64,000 bases of DNA from Branchiostoma lanceolatum (taxonomy: Eukaryota; Chordata; Leptocardii; Amphioxiformes; Branchiostomatidae), in contig NC_089733.1 of assembly GCF_035083965.1 (NCBI RefSeq), forward strand, positions 255,501 to 319,500, written 5' to 3'. How positions within the stretch are numbered: position 1 is the stretch's first letter; each line of letters begins with the position of its first letter. The notes beneath the pieces were generated by a model. It saw only the letters and a program-made list of their open reading frames with translations. It ran no database searches and was not told the DNA's origin. Shown one piece after another: positions 15,201 through 28,400 of the stretch. Made by a program: the position numbers and the translations under genes.

Positions 15201-16374
15201 TTCACGAAGGGCACGTTTGCAACTAGTCTGTATAACGCAAACTCCAGCTGTCCGGGGGTTTCTCTCCCCTCCCCTCGGAGTTTGTGCTCTGGTTGCTCTA
15301 AGCCGAGAGAGCTGTTATCAAAAATTGTAACACCAATCATAGGGCAGGATTTCAGCTAGGCTCCCATTGCCATAGAAACCACCTAGTTATCCTGTCTGCT
15401 AGCTGTCACACAGGCAGACGGGGAGGAAGGGATGGGAAATGAGATCCAGATGTTGGGAGGGTGAGAAATGAGATGTATCCGTACCCAAGGGTTTTAAACC
15501 TCCTTAGTTTAACTGTTCCTTTAGAGGCAGACAATGTCAGTTTCTCCCACATCAAAAACCAAGTTTGAAAATCCAACAAGAAAAGACTTGACTGCCGAAA
15601 AATGTTCAAAGTACAGAGAAATGGCCTATGAAACTCTCTTCCTACCACCTGCAGATCAGACATCTGCAGCTGTCAATCACTGGATAGCAACAACAATAGA
15701 TCCTTAGCAACTAGAGTCTGGCCTGGGCACTCAGCTCTGTGGGCTGACGACGGCTGCATAGATTATCCATATTTAGAAAGGAGGATTCCCTTGAGTTAGC
15801 GGCCATAGCCATCAAGCTCTTGGGTTGCGAGGTGGTTACAGGGACGCGAGCGGTCACAAGAGGCTTGATTGAATTCAGGCTAGTTTGCAACCTCGCAGAT
15901 TATACCGTTTTTTTCATAGACCAAATAACTTTGAAATGAATACATTATCATCATATATTTAAATATTTTTGTGTTTCTTCAGATAATTTAGCTTTATCTC
16001 CTACGTGTGCAGGTTGGGACGTCCCCGGTCCATGTTCTGTCCGATTGGCAGATCAAGCTGGGAACTCCAACAAGCTCGTATCCAGGATCGCACGTGAACT
16101 TTACCACGTCCTGGTAGTAATTGATGCCAGTCTTTCCACCGTTGTCAGGAGCTGTCAGCGGTGGACACTGTACGCCTGAAACATGGGGTAAGACATGTTC
16201 AAAAGTGTCTTGCCAGATGAATAACATAAGTGCAAAGAGAAGTATGACTTCTCAATTGTTTCAGACTAGGCCTTGCCGGAAAAAGAAAACTGTGGACAGA
16301 GTCAACAGTATCAAGTGATTGTAAATTTCCAGCAATGTAGTAGCAAAGAACCAAAATGGTTAAGAATATAAGAA

Positions 16375-16433
<59 letters not shown>

Positions 16434-19400
16434 AACGATTATGATGGTAGAAAACTGGTCTACTGAAACAAAATGAAACCTTACGTGTACAACTGGGAAC
16501 GCTGCCACTCCACGCGCCGTCGGCCTGACACGTTATGGTTGCCAAACCGTCAAGTTCGTAACCCGAGTCACAGAAAAAGCTCATCACGTCCTGGTAGTAG
16601 TTGTCGCCCATTGAATCACCATGCGTAGGAGATTGTAACTCTGAGCACTCCACACCTATTGCGATAAAGTATGTGAAGCTGTGCCAACTATAACTATTGA
16701 AAAACGATTTTATTTTTTTTCACACTGCAAGAAATAAAGGCTATACCATTACCTGTGTTAGGTCCTTTCTGACTAATGCAGTGTGGTACTTTTGAAATCA
16801 AACGTCTCATCAACTGCCAGAATTAGATTATAGTTTCGTTACTGTTTGCCGTCTGCGTTCCAAATGTGCAACTATCATCATTCTTACAAATTAAGTTGAT
16901 CTGCTTCAGCAGACATAAACTTTATCTCCTACGTGTACAGGTTGGGACGTCCCCACTCAATATGGAGTCAGCTTGGCAGGTCAGGCTGGAGCTTCCTGCA
17001 TGGTTGTAACCAAGATCGCACGTGAACGTCACCACGTCCTGGTAGTAATTGTTGCCAGTCTTTCCACCGTTGTCGGGATCTGTCAGCAGTGGACACTGTG
17101 CGGCTGAAACATGGAGTACGATATGTTTAAAATGTCCTCTTGGATAAATAAGTCCACAGGTAGCATATATCCTGAATTTAAAAAAAAATCGGCATGTAAC
17201 AGAAAGAAATGATGATTCATTGTTTTGCCAGATCGGTGAAAATTAACTCTTACCAGAAATCGTCACAGATTATAGTGAAATAGCGTCACAACAAACAAGG
17301 AAGCTAACAAATTGAGCAAACTTTCGGCATTAATTGCAAAACGATATAAGATATTGAATATCTATGCCTATGCCGTTGCGTAGGCAGAGACACGCTAGAA
17401 GCTACACCAGGCTCTCTTCTTTGTTTACATGTATTGACCTCTGTGACAATTGTAATTGTTCTAGGACAATAGATGAAGTCACTTTCATAGAGGTCAAGTG
17501 AGGTCATGTACTTAGTGCATTTTGAACTAGAAGGGCAGAGTGCACTGCCCACATATTTGCTGCACTGTGATTGGTTAAGCCACCTAGGGCGCCCTGCACT
17601 GGGCCTTTAAAAGCCAGAACACATTGTATTGTGCTCATTCGAGCTCTGATCCTTGAGAAAGCCACACACAAGGCGAAACATGTCGGTGTGGGCTCGAATA
17701 AAATCCTAAACAGGGATATATGCGGCTCCAGCGTCTTTTCTGAAGATGTGGCGTGAGTGTGTACGGTTGGTTTGAGGTTGCCCACTACTACTGCCTATTG
17801 AACTTCCCCAATGGAGACGACTTCGCCGGTGAATCGCTCTGGAGCTCCGGACCCAGAAGAGATCCTGTACACCAGCCCAAGAACCTTCACCAAGAGAAGA
17901 AGCTGGAAGAACATCCGCCGCCAGAAGAGCACAAGCAGACTGCCCCACCATCACACAGACGAGACTGCTATAGCGAGAGAAGAGAGTCTGAAGACGCCGC
18001 CACTGTTGCCCAAAGCCAGCAGCGTAAATACGCCAGAGCCTCCTACGATGCCAGCGCAGAGACAGCCGTTGCGTAGGCAGAGACACGCTAGAAGCTACAC
18101 CAGGCTCTCTTCTTTGTTTACATGTATTGACCTTTGTGACAATTGTAATTGTTCTAGGACAATAGATGAAGTCACTTTCATAGAGGTCAAGTGAGGTCAT
18201 GTACTTAGTGCATTTTGAACTAGAAGGGCAGAGTGCACTGCCCACATATTTGCTGCACTGTGATTGGTTAAGCCACCTAGGGCGCCCTGCACTGGGCCTT
18301 TAAAAGCCAGAACACATTGTATTGTGCTCATTCGAGCTCTGATCCTTGAGAAAGCCACACACAAGGCGAAACATGTCGGTGTGGGCTCGAATAAAATCCT
18401 AAACAGGGATATATGCGGCTCCAGCGTCTTTTCTGAAGATGTGGCGTGAGTGTGTACGGTTGGTTTGAGGTTGCCCACTACTACTGCCTATTGAACTTCC
18501 CCAATGGAGACGACTTCGCCGGTGAATCGCTCTGGAGCTCCGGACCCAGAAGAGATCCTGTACACCAGCCCAAGAACCTTCACCAAGAGAAGAAGCTGGA
18601 AGAACATCCGCCGCCAGAAGAGCACAAGCAGACTGCCCCACCATCACACAGACGAGACTGCTATAGCGAGAGAAGAGAGTCTGAAGACGCCGCCACTGTT
18701 GCCCAAAGCCAGCAGCGTAAATACGCCAGAGCCTCCTACGATGCCAGCGCAGAGACAGCCGTTGCGTAGGCAGAGACACGCTAGAAGCTACACCAGGCTC
18801 TCTTCTTTGTTTACATGTATTGACCTTTGTGACAATTGTAATTGTTCTAGGACAATAGATGAAGTCACTTTCATAGAGGTCAAGTGAGGTCATGTACTTA
18901 GTGCATTTTGAACTAGAAGGGTAGAGTGCACTGCCCACATATTTGCTGCACTGTGATTGGTTAAGCCACCTAGGGCGCCCTGCACTGGGCCTTTAAAAGC
19001 CAGAACACATTGTATTGTGCTCATTCGAGCTCTGATCCTTGAGAAAGCCACACACAAGGCGAAACATGTCGGTGTGGGCTCGAATAAAATCCTAAACAGG
19101 GATATATGCGGCTCCAGCGTCTTTTCTGAAGATGTGGCGTGAGTGTATCAGTTGGTTTGAGGTTGCCCACTACTACTGCCTATTGAATATCTATGCCTTA
19201 GAATACATTTCGCCCCGTCACAAAACGTACTGCCTATCACCATAACTGGTGCAAATAGCCAAAATCTTACCCAGAGTGCCGGTTGAGCCTTTGTGAAATA
19301 ATTAGTTTGGCCTCTTTGTAAGTTTTGTGATGTGCAAAAATATGTTCTGGTGCAATAAATTTTTGCGTCCATTATATTTTTATCATTACAAGTGTACTTA

Positions 19401-22400
19401 AGGGTTGATGACCCGCCCCGAGGTGAATATGGTGTCATAAGGCCTGGTCAATTGAACTAATTGAACTATTGGCACAAAACTTTGTCTTTAATTAATCTTC
19501 TTTTAAAGACTACTTCAAGACATCCTAAATTGTCTTAACCTCATTAACATACCTATTCAGAGTTTTGGTATAAAATCTGGTGTTCTCAGTCCTATCGTTA
19601 GTCACTGACGAAAGACAGTGGATGCTGTCTGAAACGTCTGACTGTTTCAAAAATTTTATCCAGTTGCTTGAGTATTTTTTTTTGGCGTATAAGGCCTGGT
19701 CATTTGCTATATCCACTGAATAAAATCACATGGTGAGCAACGCGAACGAGGTAATTTTATGAGGTGGTTATAGCACATGACCAGGCCTTATTACACCATT
19801 TTCACCGAGGAATAGGCAAGCCAATAACATCATTATCATATAGCCTATCCAAACTGTCTATCCAATATAAGAGTAGAAAATTCATGTATGACGCGTGGAT
19901 CCCTTTATACTATAAGAATGTATTTCAGAATTTACATTTGTCCTTTTTTTACAGAAGATGATAGATTTTATTTTGAAACCAAAATTTCCACAGATAATAT
20001 TTAATAACATTGCATCTTGGCATATCAAATCTTTTTCAAATATATTCTACCATCTATTATTTATTATGATAATTCCTCCCTGTTGGGTTTTCTTCTGATT
20101 GGTTAACGATGTGGGCGGTTCCACTTACAGTTAGGGGTGTCAAGAATACTGTTTTCTTTCCGTCCGTTTATATTTGACTTGTATTGAAATGATTTGTTTT
20201 ATTCTGTCACATATTCACACAAAAATTGGTTTATTCTAAGATAGTAAACAATTTTGGGAAAAATAAACATGATACAAATGTTAACAAATATCCCCCTACA
20301 TAATGGAACAGGTGAACGGGTATTCAATGCATTACAACAACACTTGAGATTCATTCATCACCACTTGTGGGACTTTTATGGCATTATGGCGTCATAACCC
20401 ATTTGGGATGGAGGCTTCTGATTGGTCAACGCCATTTGGTTATATCATAATGTAATCTAATCCCCGGGTCAATACCTGGGCGTACTCAAAGAAGACGGTG
20501 TAAAAAAAAAGAATTAATTGTTTGTATATCATGTCCTGTGTTCAATCGTCTGTTCACTTTTCTGACCACTTGGATTTCAAAAAGTTTTTGCCGAACTTTG
20601 CTCGCATCAGATATAGGATGCCCATATGATGTCATATATCTAATTAAGTCAGTATGGCCTGACATCGATTCAAAGAAACGTAAGACTTTACAACTGTTAA
20701 CGTTTAAGACCGGGACTTTCTAGAAATAGAAAAATGTGGACAGACAGGGTAAACTTTATAATGTGTGAATTAGTAGAAATATGGCAAGGAACCAACATAG
20801 TTCAGAATATAAAATAAATATAGAACATGACAAATGAAACAAAGTTAAATCTTACGGGCACAGCTGGGAACGCTGCCACTCCACTTGCCGTCTGCCTGAC
20901 ACGTTATGGTTGCCAAACCGTCCAGTTCGTAGCCCGAGCCACAAGTAAAGTTCTTCACGTCCTGGTAATAGTTGTTGCCAATCGAACCACCGTTTGTAGG
21001 AGACTGCAGTAGTGGACACTGCACACCTATTAACGATTAAAAAGAATGGATCTGCGACCACTCATCCTCCTACGTGGTATGACTTGAATCATCCCTGCTA
21101 CACTACCCTAAGATTCTTACTATTGGGGGGCATGGTCACGAACCACCTTTCAGTCAATGAGATAAATTGCTTAAGTGTTGCTGTGGAATAGCCCTGCGTA
21201 GGAGGATATCGATGCGACAACTACAACTGATGAAATATCCTCTGTTGTACTGTAGACAATCGCAACAAAGTCACATTACCGGTCATGGGCACTAAGTAGG
21301 CACTTTCTGCCTCGTACAGTTTACTTTGAGGTTCACTCGAGACGATAAGTTTACTGAACTACATATCTTAGAGTATGTCTTGCTTTCGTATTAGTCGCCG
21401 TCTGTGTTCAAAATGTATAACTATTAACATTTTCAACCATTGAAAGTTAAGTAATCTGTTTCAGTTAAGCCATAAACTTCCTCTCCTACGTGTACAGGTT
21501 GGGGCGCTCCCACTCCATGTGGAGTCAGCTTGGCAGGTCAGGCTGGAGCTTCCTATAAGGTCGTATCCAGGATCGCACGTGAACGTCACGATATCTTGAT
21601 AGAGATGGTCGCCAGTCTTTCCACCGTTGTCAGGAGCATTCAGCAGTGGGCACTGTACAACTGAAAATGGAATAATCACCCTTCAAGTAACGGTGCTACC
21701 ATGCAATGTAAGCTATTTGTAGACATCTTCTTTCAAGTAAATTGCGGACTTTCATACACCATATTCAAGAGCCAGTGAGATATTTTGCTGTTTAATCCAA
21801 AACTGTCTTCTCTCCGTTTCTAGTTCATGTTCACTGCAACAGTTTTCTGTGTACATATTCTATGGTGATTTAGTTGTGTCGAAATTTTACAGTCTAAATT
21901 CAGTTTATAAAGATCATACTTGAGCATGTGGGTGGGTTTCCACTCCAGACCAGGTTTGACTGGCACGTCAACGAAGAAGAACCAATTAGGATGTACCCAA
22001 TGTTGCAGGTGAAGATGAGCGCTGCTCCGTAGGTGTTGGAACCAATCACGACACCGTTTAAAGGAGCTGTCAGTGTAGAACACTGTCCAACTGTAAGCAA
22101 ATACAAATAAACGCAAAATTTATGCTATTGTTACCTTCGCCCAGAAGGTTATGCAGAGGGTAGCGTTTGTATGCATGTATGTAACGTACAGCATAACTCG
22201 AGAAGGCTTGGATGGATTGTCTTGATATTTGGTAGGTGGGTAGGTCTTAATGAGACATGGAAATGATTAGATTTTGGGTCCCCTAGCGGCTTGTCACGGT
22301 ACTGCAGCGGAACTTCCTATTTCGATATCTCATGATGGACATGCTATGGTCCTGATTTTTCAGTGGTAGATAGCTCTTTGGGCAGAGAGTAAGTGGTCTA

Positions 22401-25400
22401 GGTTTGGGCCCCTAGCGGCTTTTTTGGAACTGCAGGAGAAGGTTTTGCTTCAGATTTTGAAATGGAATAACTAGAGAAGGGCCTGATGGATGGTCATGAT
22501 TTTTGGTAAGTAGATAGCTTGAGTGATGATGTACATGATTAGATACTTATTATGCAAATCAGTATCTAGTTTGCATAATTAATGAGGAAAGTTTATACAT
22601 CCGCCAAATTCCACGATAGGACTCTCAAACATGTGACATATGTAACTGAAGAAGACAGTAATATTAATAGATACCAATTATGCAAATGAAGACCTCATTT
22701 GCATAATTAATGAGAAAATACTATAACTCAAGATGGGCTTGATGGATGGTAATGATTTTTGGTATGTAGATATCTTACGTGATGCTTTGTATGATTGGAC
22801 AATAATTATGCAAATCAGATTCTAATTTGCATAATTAATGAGACAATTTTAAAAACCTGCTGTGTTCCATGATATGACTATTGAAATATGTGACATTTGT
22901 AACTGAGGAATTTTGATAGATAAAGAATATGCAAATGAAGGCCTAATTTGCATAATTAATGAGAAAGTACTATGATTTTATACAGGTAAATGATGGCAAT
23001 TTCATACTTGTGTCATTCGGAAGTTATGTGAATGTGAACATCGTTGAATCAAATTATGCTAATAAGGACCTCATTTGCATAATTGATGATAAATGTTACT
23101 TTGTTAGCATAACCTTCTTTGTTAAGCTCATACTTCTGTTATTTGGGTGAAGACGATCAACTGGTATGATTTATAATTGATGAGAAACACTCCTTAGACG
23201 TCAGTCATAAAGGTTAAAATCATTTGGCGAAGGTTTGAGGTCGTGGAACTCTAGTATTCAACATGTGGAGTTACAGCCGCCACGCCACGTACGAATCCGA
23301 ACACCTTTCGAACCCTTTTTATTTTCAACGTAATCGTTCCGCGGCCCTTAGCAACGCCTTTGCTGAAAAAACGCTTGTCGCACGACAGTTGGATGGAATT
23401 TCATCTGACTTGCACAGCTGCGTTAAACCTGATTGGCGGCCTTTTTACCAAGATTGCGTTATATGAACTAGAAGGGAATACCCTGTGCTCTCGATACGAG
23501 CCATTTTTGTGGGTTTTAACAATGATTTTAGCTAGTTCCATGATCATATTTTGAACATAGTAAGATTCGGAGAATGGCGGTGCCGTAAAGAGTAATTTTT
23601 TTTACGGTTTTCAGATTGGGGGCATTTTCATTTCGCCCTCGATTCAATATTAGACTGATGGTGAGTCAGAATCATAGAGTCTTCGACTATAACTGTTGTA
23701 AAAATCTTGTAGGTTTGAAATCTGGGAAGGTCTGTTTGATTATGTCTACCGGGGTCACCTTCCCGGCTGTTTTTCGCCCAAAGGTTGCAAGGCGTTGGTG
23801 TTATTAATTCCAGTGCAGTCGACTTTTAAACACAAGTTAAGGCTCTTTTATACCTTCCCAGTATTGTCAAAGGATACATACAGAGACAAACTACGTGGAG
23901 ACGGACTGAATTAGTAAAGGCTATTTTAGTGGTTTGGTTACTAGTATGTTAATCCAGCGGTGCGGGTCCGGTGTGCGCTTTGTGAAACGGGAGTTGACGC
24001 CAGTGCTTGCTAATTGCGCGTTCTTTTTTCAACTAAAACGATGCCTCTGATGAGGTGACCTCGCGCGGTTTAGAAGGAAGCCCACAACGTCCTCAAAATT
24101 GATGATAAGTTATATACCACCAGAAAGAAGAGACCTCGGTCTATTCTTCACGCTAGATTTTCTTTTGTTGTGATATCGGGAAAAATGGAAAAACGCATGG
24201 CGACGGCTCACTAAAATCAAATGATTTCAGGTCATATTATCAAATGGGTACAGGTTAAAAATCGGTCTAAAAAATCTGTAGGGAAGCTTAAAAATTATAG
24301 ATGCGATGAAATAATGAACATACATTGTTGTAAACTCAAGCAACGAGCTTTATTGTAAGTAGTCCCGACGCCAGGGTTTCATAGAACGTAAAACTGGCTC
24401 AAAACAGCCCACGGTTCACCGTTGCAAGCAGTCAAGTATTTTGAGGCTAGATTGATGTCACTTCGGAGCGATGTATTGACTTGAAACTATAAAATCTTAA
24501 AAGGAAGACCATTATGCTAGACAATAATTTGAGTTTTATGTTGCAAGTAAATGTCCAGAGTAGACAATCACTAGAAAGTCAAATCTGGCGCGTTCTATTC
24601 TGGAATCAAAATTATGACATGGCTTGGCGCGGATTGGGGGCATCTGCATTTCGCCCTCGAAATCTATGATGAGTCATATACCGACAGAAACTATAGAGTT
24701 TGCTCTTTCTAACGCACTTGATTTCCTGTTGGTTTAAAATCTACAACAGGTTGAGAACAAGTGGAGAAATTACACGAAAATCACCTGAGTTCGGGCCGTA
24801 TTTTTGACAGGAAATCAATAAACAATCGGATTAAGAATATATAGGAGTAAAAAAATTAGGCTGAAATATTGTAAATAACTTGAATACAGGGAGATACATG
24901 GTGACATACTCCAGCGACAATCTTTCTTGTAATATAATAATATAAGGGGTGTTGACGCCCGGAGTCATGGAACGTACTACTTTCTCCCGCGGAAGGAAAA
25001 TAAAACTGCCTCGAACTCTCGACGTGGCGGCTGGGTAATATGATATCTACTCTCGCAATCTGCATTTTTTTCCAACACTATATTATAATTCGGAGCACGG
25101 AATAGCCGGTTGTAAACCACGGATTTTGTTTGACTTTTTGCTAACGTTTGATTTACACCGACCAGTATTGTTTGCTGACTTTCATTAACACCGATATTCG
25201 TCACATTGTATCAGATTGATGATCTCTTCACATATAAGTATGTTATCCTACTGTTGCAGGTTGGTTGACTTGCGCTCCAAGTCCTATCCGCCTGGCATGT
25301 TAGTGAAGTAGCCCCATCCAGAGTGTATCCTGGGTCACACGTGAAGGTGAGAACGTCTCCGTAGGAGTTGGAGCCACTCACGACTCCGTTTGTCTGGGAG

Positions 25401-28400
25401 GCTAGTATGGGGCACTGCACAACTGTATACAAAAAGTGTACGTCATTCTTCAATATTCCTACAAGATCATGTGGGTGTTTCAAGCTTACTGGAGATTTTA
25501 AAACATCAAATAACTTATCTGTTAGTTGCCAGGTGTTAGTCACGAGACAGGTACTGTAGTATAGATACCACTCAAAATCAATCTCTTTTCAAGGAATGTG
25601 TGCCCATTTCGGATCGCAAAAACAGGACTGTGAACACTAATGCATAACTGGTATTAGTTTCTGCCTGTCTAATGTAGATTAATCAGGATGCTTTTAGAAT
25701 TGAAACGTAATTCAAAAACTGTAAATCTTAGATAGTTTCCTCAATTTTACGTGTTTTGTTCTTGTTCTTGTCAGCCATCCCGGTTCAGGACTTACGTAAC
25801 GAACCATTATTCTTTTCTATCAAAAGTTATTCTCTTGTGCAAATATAGACATAAGTTTCTATCTCTTACTTGTACAGGTTGGGACGCTCCCACTCCATGC
25901 GGAGTCAGCTTGGCAGGTCAGGCTTGAGCTTCCCACAAGATCGTAACCAAGATCGCACGTGAACGTCACCACGTCCTGGTAGTAATGGTCGCCAGTCTTT
26001 CCACCGTTGTCAGGAGCTGCCAGCGGTGGACACTGTACAACTAGAGTAATTAGATGTTTAGAATAACATGTCGCATCACATTACCAGTCCTTTCATGCAA
26101 AGTCAGCTTTGTGTAGTTACCTTTTTTTGAATGGGTTGCAACTACTTTAACGGCACTATTTTACCTTTTTTTGAATGGGTTGCAACTACTTTAACGGCAC
26201 TATTTTTATCCCCCAGTAGGAAAACATATTTCATTTCACTGACTAAATCCAACCTGTCATTCGGAATTTCTAGCTCATTGCAAGCCTGATTTTATTTGAA
26301 TATTTTCTGGTGCATGTTTCTATATATCACTGCTGTAGATCAGTTTTCGAAAGTCATACTTGAACATGTTGGTGGACTTCCGCTCCAGGCCAGGTTCGAC
26401 TGACAGGTGAGTGTAGTAGGACCGAGTAGGTTGTATCCTATGTTGCACGTGAAGCTGACCGTGTCTCCATAAGAGTTGGAGCCGCTAACACCACCGTTCG
26501 TAGGGGCGGTCAGTATGGAGCACTGTCCAACTACAGGCAAATTGAAAGTAACTTATATTTACGCTGTAAAAACAGTATGTGTACCAAGCATGATATGTAC
26601 TTTGACTTGTAAAGAAAGTCCAGTTTCTTAATCCCATACTATAAAGTGGAGAATGAAATAGTGAATGAATCAGGCTCCTTAATTATTAATAGGACGTTTT
26701 GTCCATCAATATGCCGATCTCATACAGTAGTAAGCCTTCAAACCATTTCTTTTCCATTCTTTTTTGCTAACGGTTGATTAACCCCGACTTGATTGAATGC
26801 CTAACTTCACACGTTGAAACATATTCAATTATTTTAATTCTTCAATGCTCTTATCAGATTCAAGTTTGTTACCCTACTTTCGCAAGTTGGGGGACCTGCA
26901 CTCCAAGTTCCATCCGCTTTGCATGTTAATGAAGTAACACCGGCCATAGTGTATCCTGGGTCACACGTGAAGCTGAGCACGTCTCCGTAGGAGTTGGAAC
27001 CACTCACGGCTCCGTTTGTAGGGGAGACCGGCATGGGGCACTGCACAACTGTATGCAAAAATTATTTCATATTCCTACAAGAACAATAAATATTTCAAGC
27101 TTCCTGGAGATCTTCAACATTCAAATTACTTATCAGCTATTTTTTTTTTAAATTCTTATTCTTGTTCTTAGGGACGTAGACAATCATAATTCTATCTCTT
27201 ACTTGTACAGGTTGGGACGTCCCCACTCCATGTTGCGTCAGCTTGGCAGGTCAGGTTGGAGCTTCCCACAAGGTCGTATCCAAGATCGCACCAGAACGTC
27301 ATCACAGCCTGGTAGTCACGGTTGCCATTGTTTCCGCCGTTGTCAGGAGATGTCGGCAGTGGACACTGCACAACTATAACAGTAACAGTCCTTTACAGAC
27401 AAGTCAGCTTCTTTATAGTCACCTGTTTTTAAATGGGTTGAATCTACTTAAATGGCACCGTTTATACAACCCTGTGAGAAAAAAAATCTATTTCACTACC
27501 TTACTCTAAACTGCCATTCTGCGTTTCTAGCTCATTGCAGGGCAGCTTTGTACAAATATCATTTGGCTATTTACATGTTTCTGAATGCCACTGTCATACA
27601 TTAGTCTCTGAACGTCTTACTTGAGCATGTTGGTGGACTCCCGGTCCAAGCCAGGTTTGCCTGACAGGTAAGTGTAGTAGGACCAATCAGGGTGTATCCC
27701 GTGTTGCACGTGAAGCTGACTGTGTCTCCATAAGAGTTGGGGCCGCTAACACCGCCGTTTGTAGGGGATGTCAGTATGGGGCACTGTCCAACTACAGGCA
27801 AATTAAAATGTAACTTGTATGTACACTTGTCTATACACTATAAATACAGTATACGTACCAATCATAATATCTACTCTGACGTGGAAAGAAAGTCGAGTTT
27901 CTTAATCCCATAGTAAAAAGTTGAGATCGAAATAGTGAATGAATCGGGTTCCTCAATCATTAATATAACGTTTTGTCCATCAATATGCCGATCTCGTACA
28001 GTAGTATGCTTTCAAACTATTTCTTTTCCATTCTTTTTTGCTAGCGGTTGATTAACCCGACTTGAAATTGAATGTCTAACTTTACACATTGAAATATATT
28101 CAATCATTTTCATTCTTTAATGCTCTTATCACATTTAAGTATGTTACCCTACTTTCGCAAGTTGGGGGACCTGCACTCCAAGTTCCATCCGCTTTGCATG
28201 TTAATGAAGTAGCACCGGTCATAGTGTATCCTGGGTCACACGTGAAGCTGAGCACGTCTCCGTAGGAGTTGGAACCACTCACGGCTCCGTTTGTAGGGGA
28301 GGCCGGCATGGGACACTGCACAACTGTTTAAGATATACGTGATTGTTTTATATTCCTACAAGAACAATGATCATTTAACGCTTATTGGAGATTTTAAACA

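Larger units (their letters stand above)
17370..19180 (+). mobile_element. Tandem array of a 693-bp hammerhead-bearing retroelement unit
   Basis: About 2.6 nearly identical head-to-tail copies of 693 bp, flanked by tattgaatatctatgcct on both sides (17352-17369 and 19181-19198), so the array behaves as a single insertion. Each unit has a CCAAT-like box, a TATA-like box, a hammerhead-like motif and a short basic ORF. Resembles the terminal-repeat part of Penelope-like elements or retrozymes. It lies in the intron between sushi 13 and 14. Confidence 0.75.

Noticed and set aside
17706-18938. 179-codon minus-strand frames in the 693-bp repeats
   Set aside because: Identical in copies because the DNA is duplicated; no domain, and antisense to the promoter-like boxes and hammerhead motifs.
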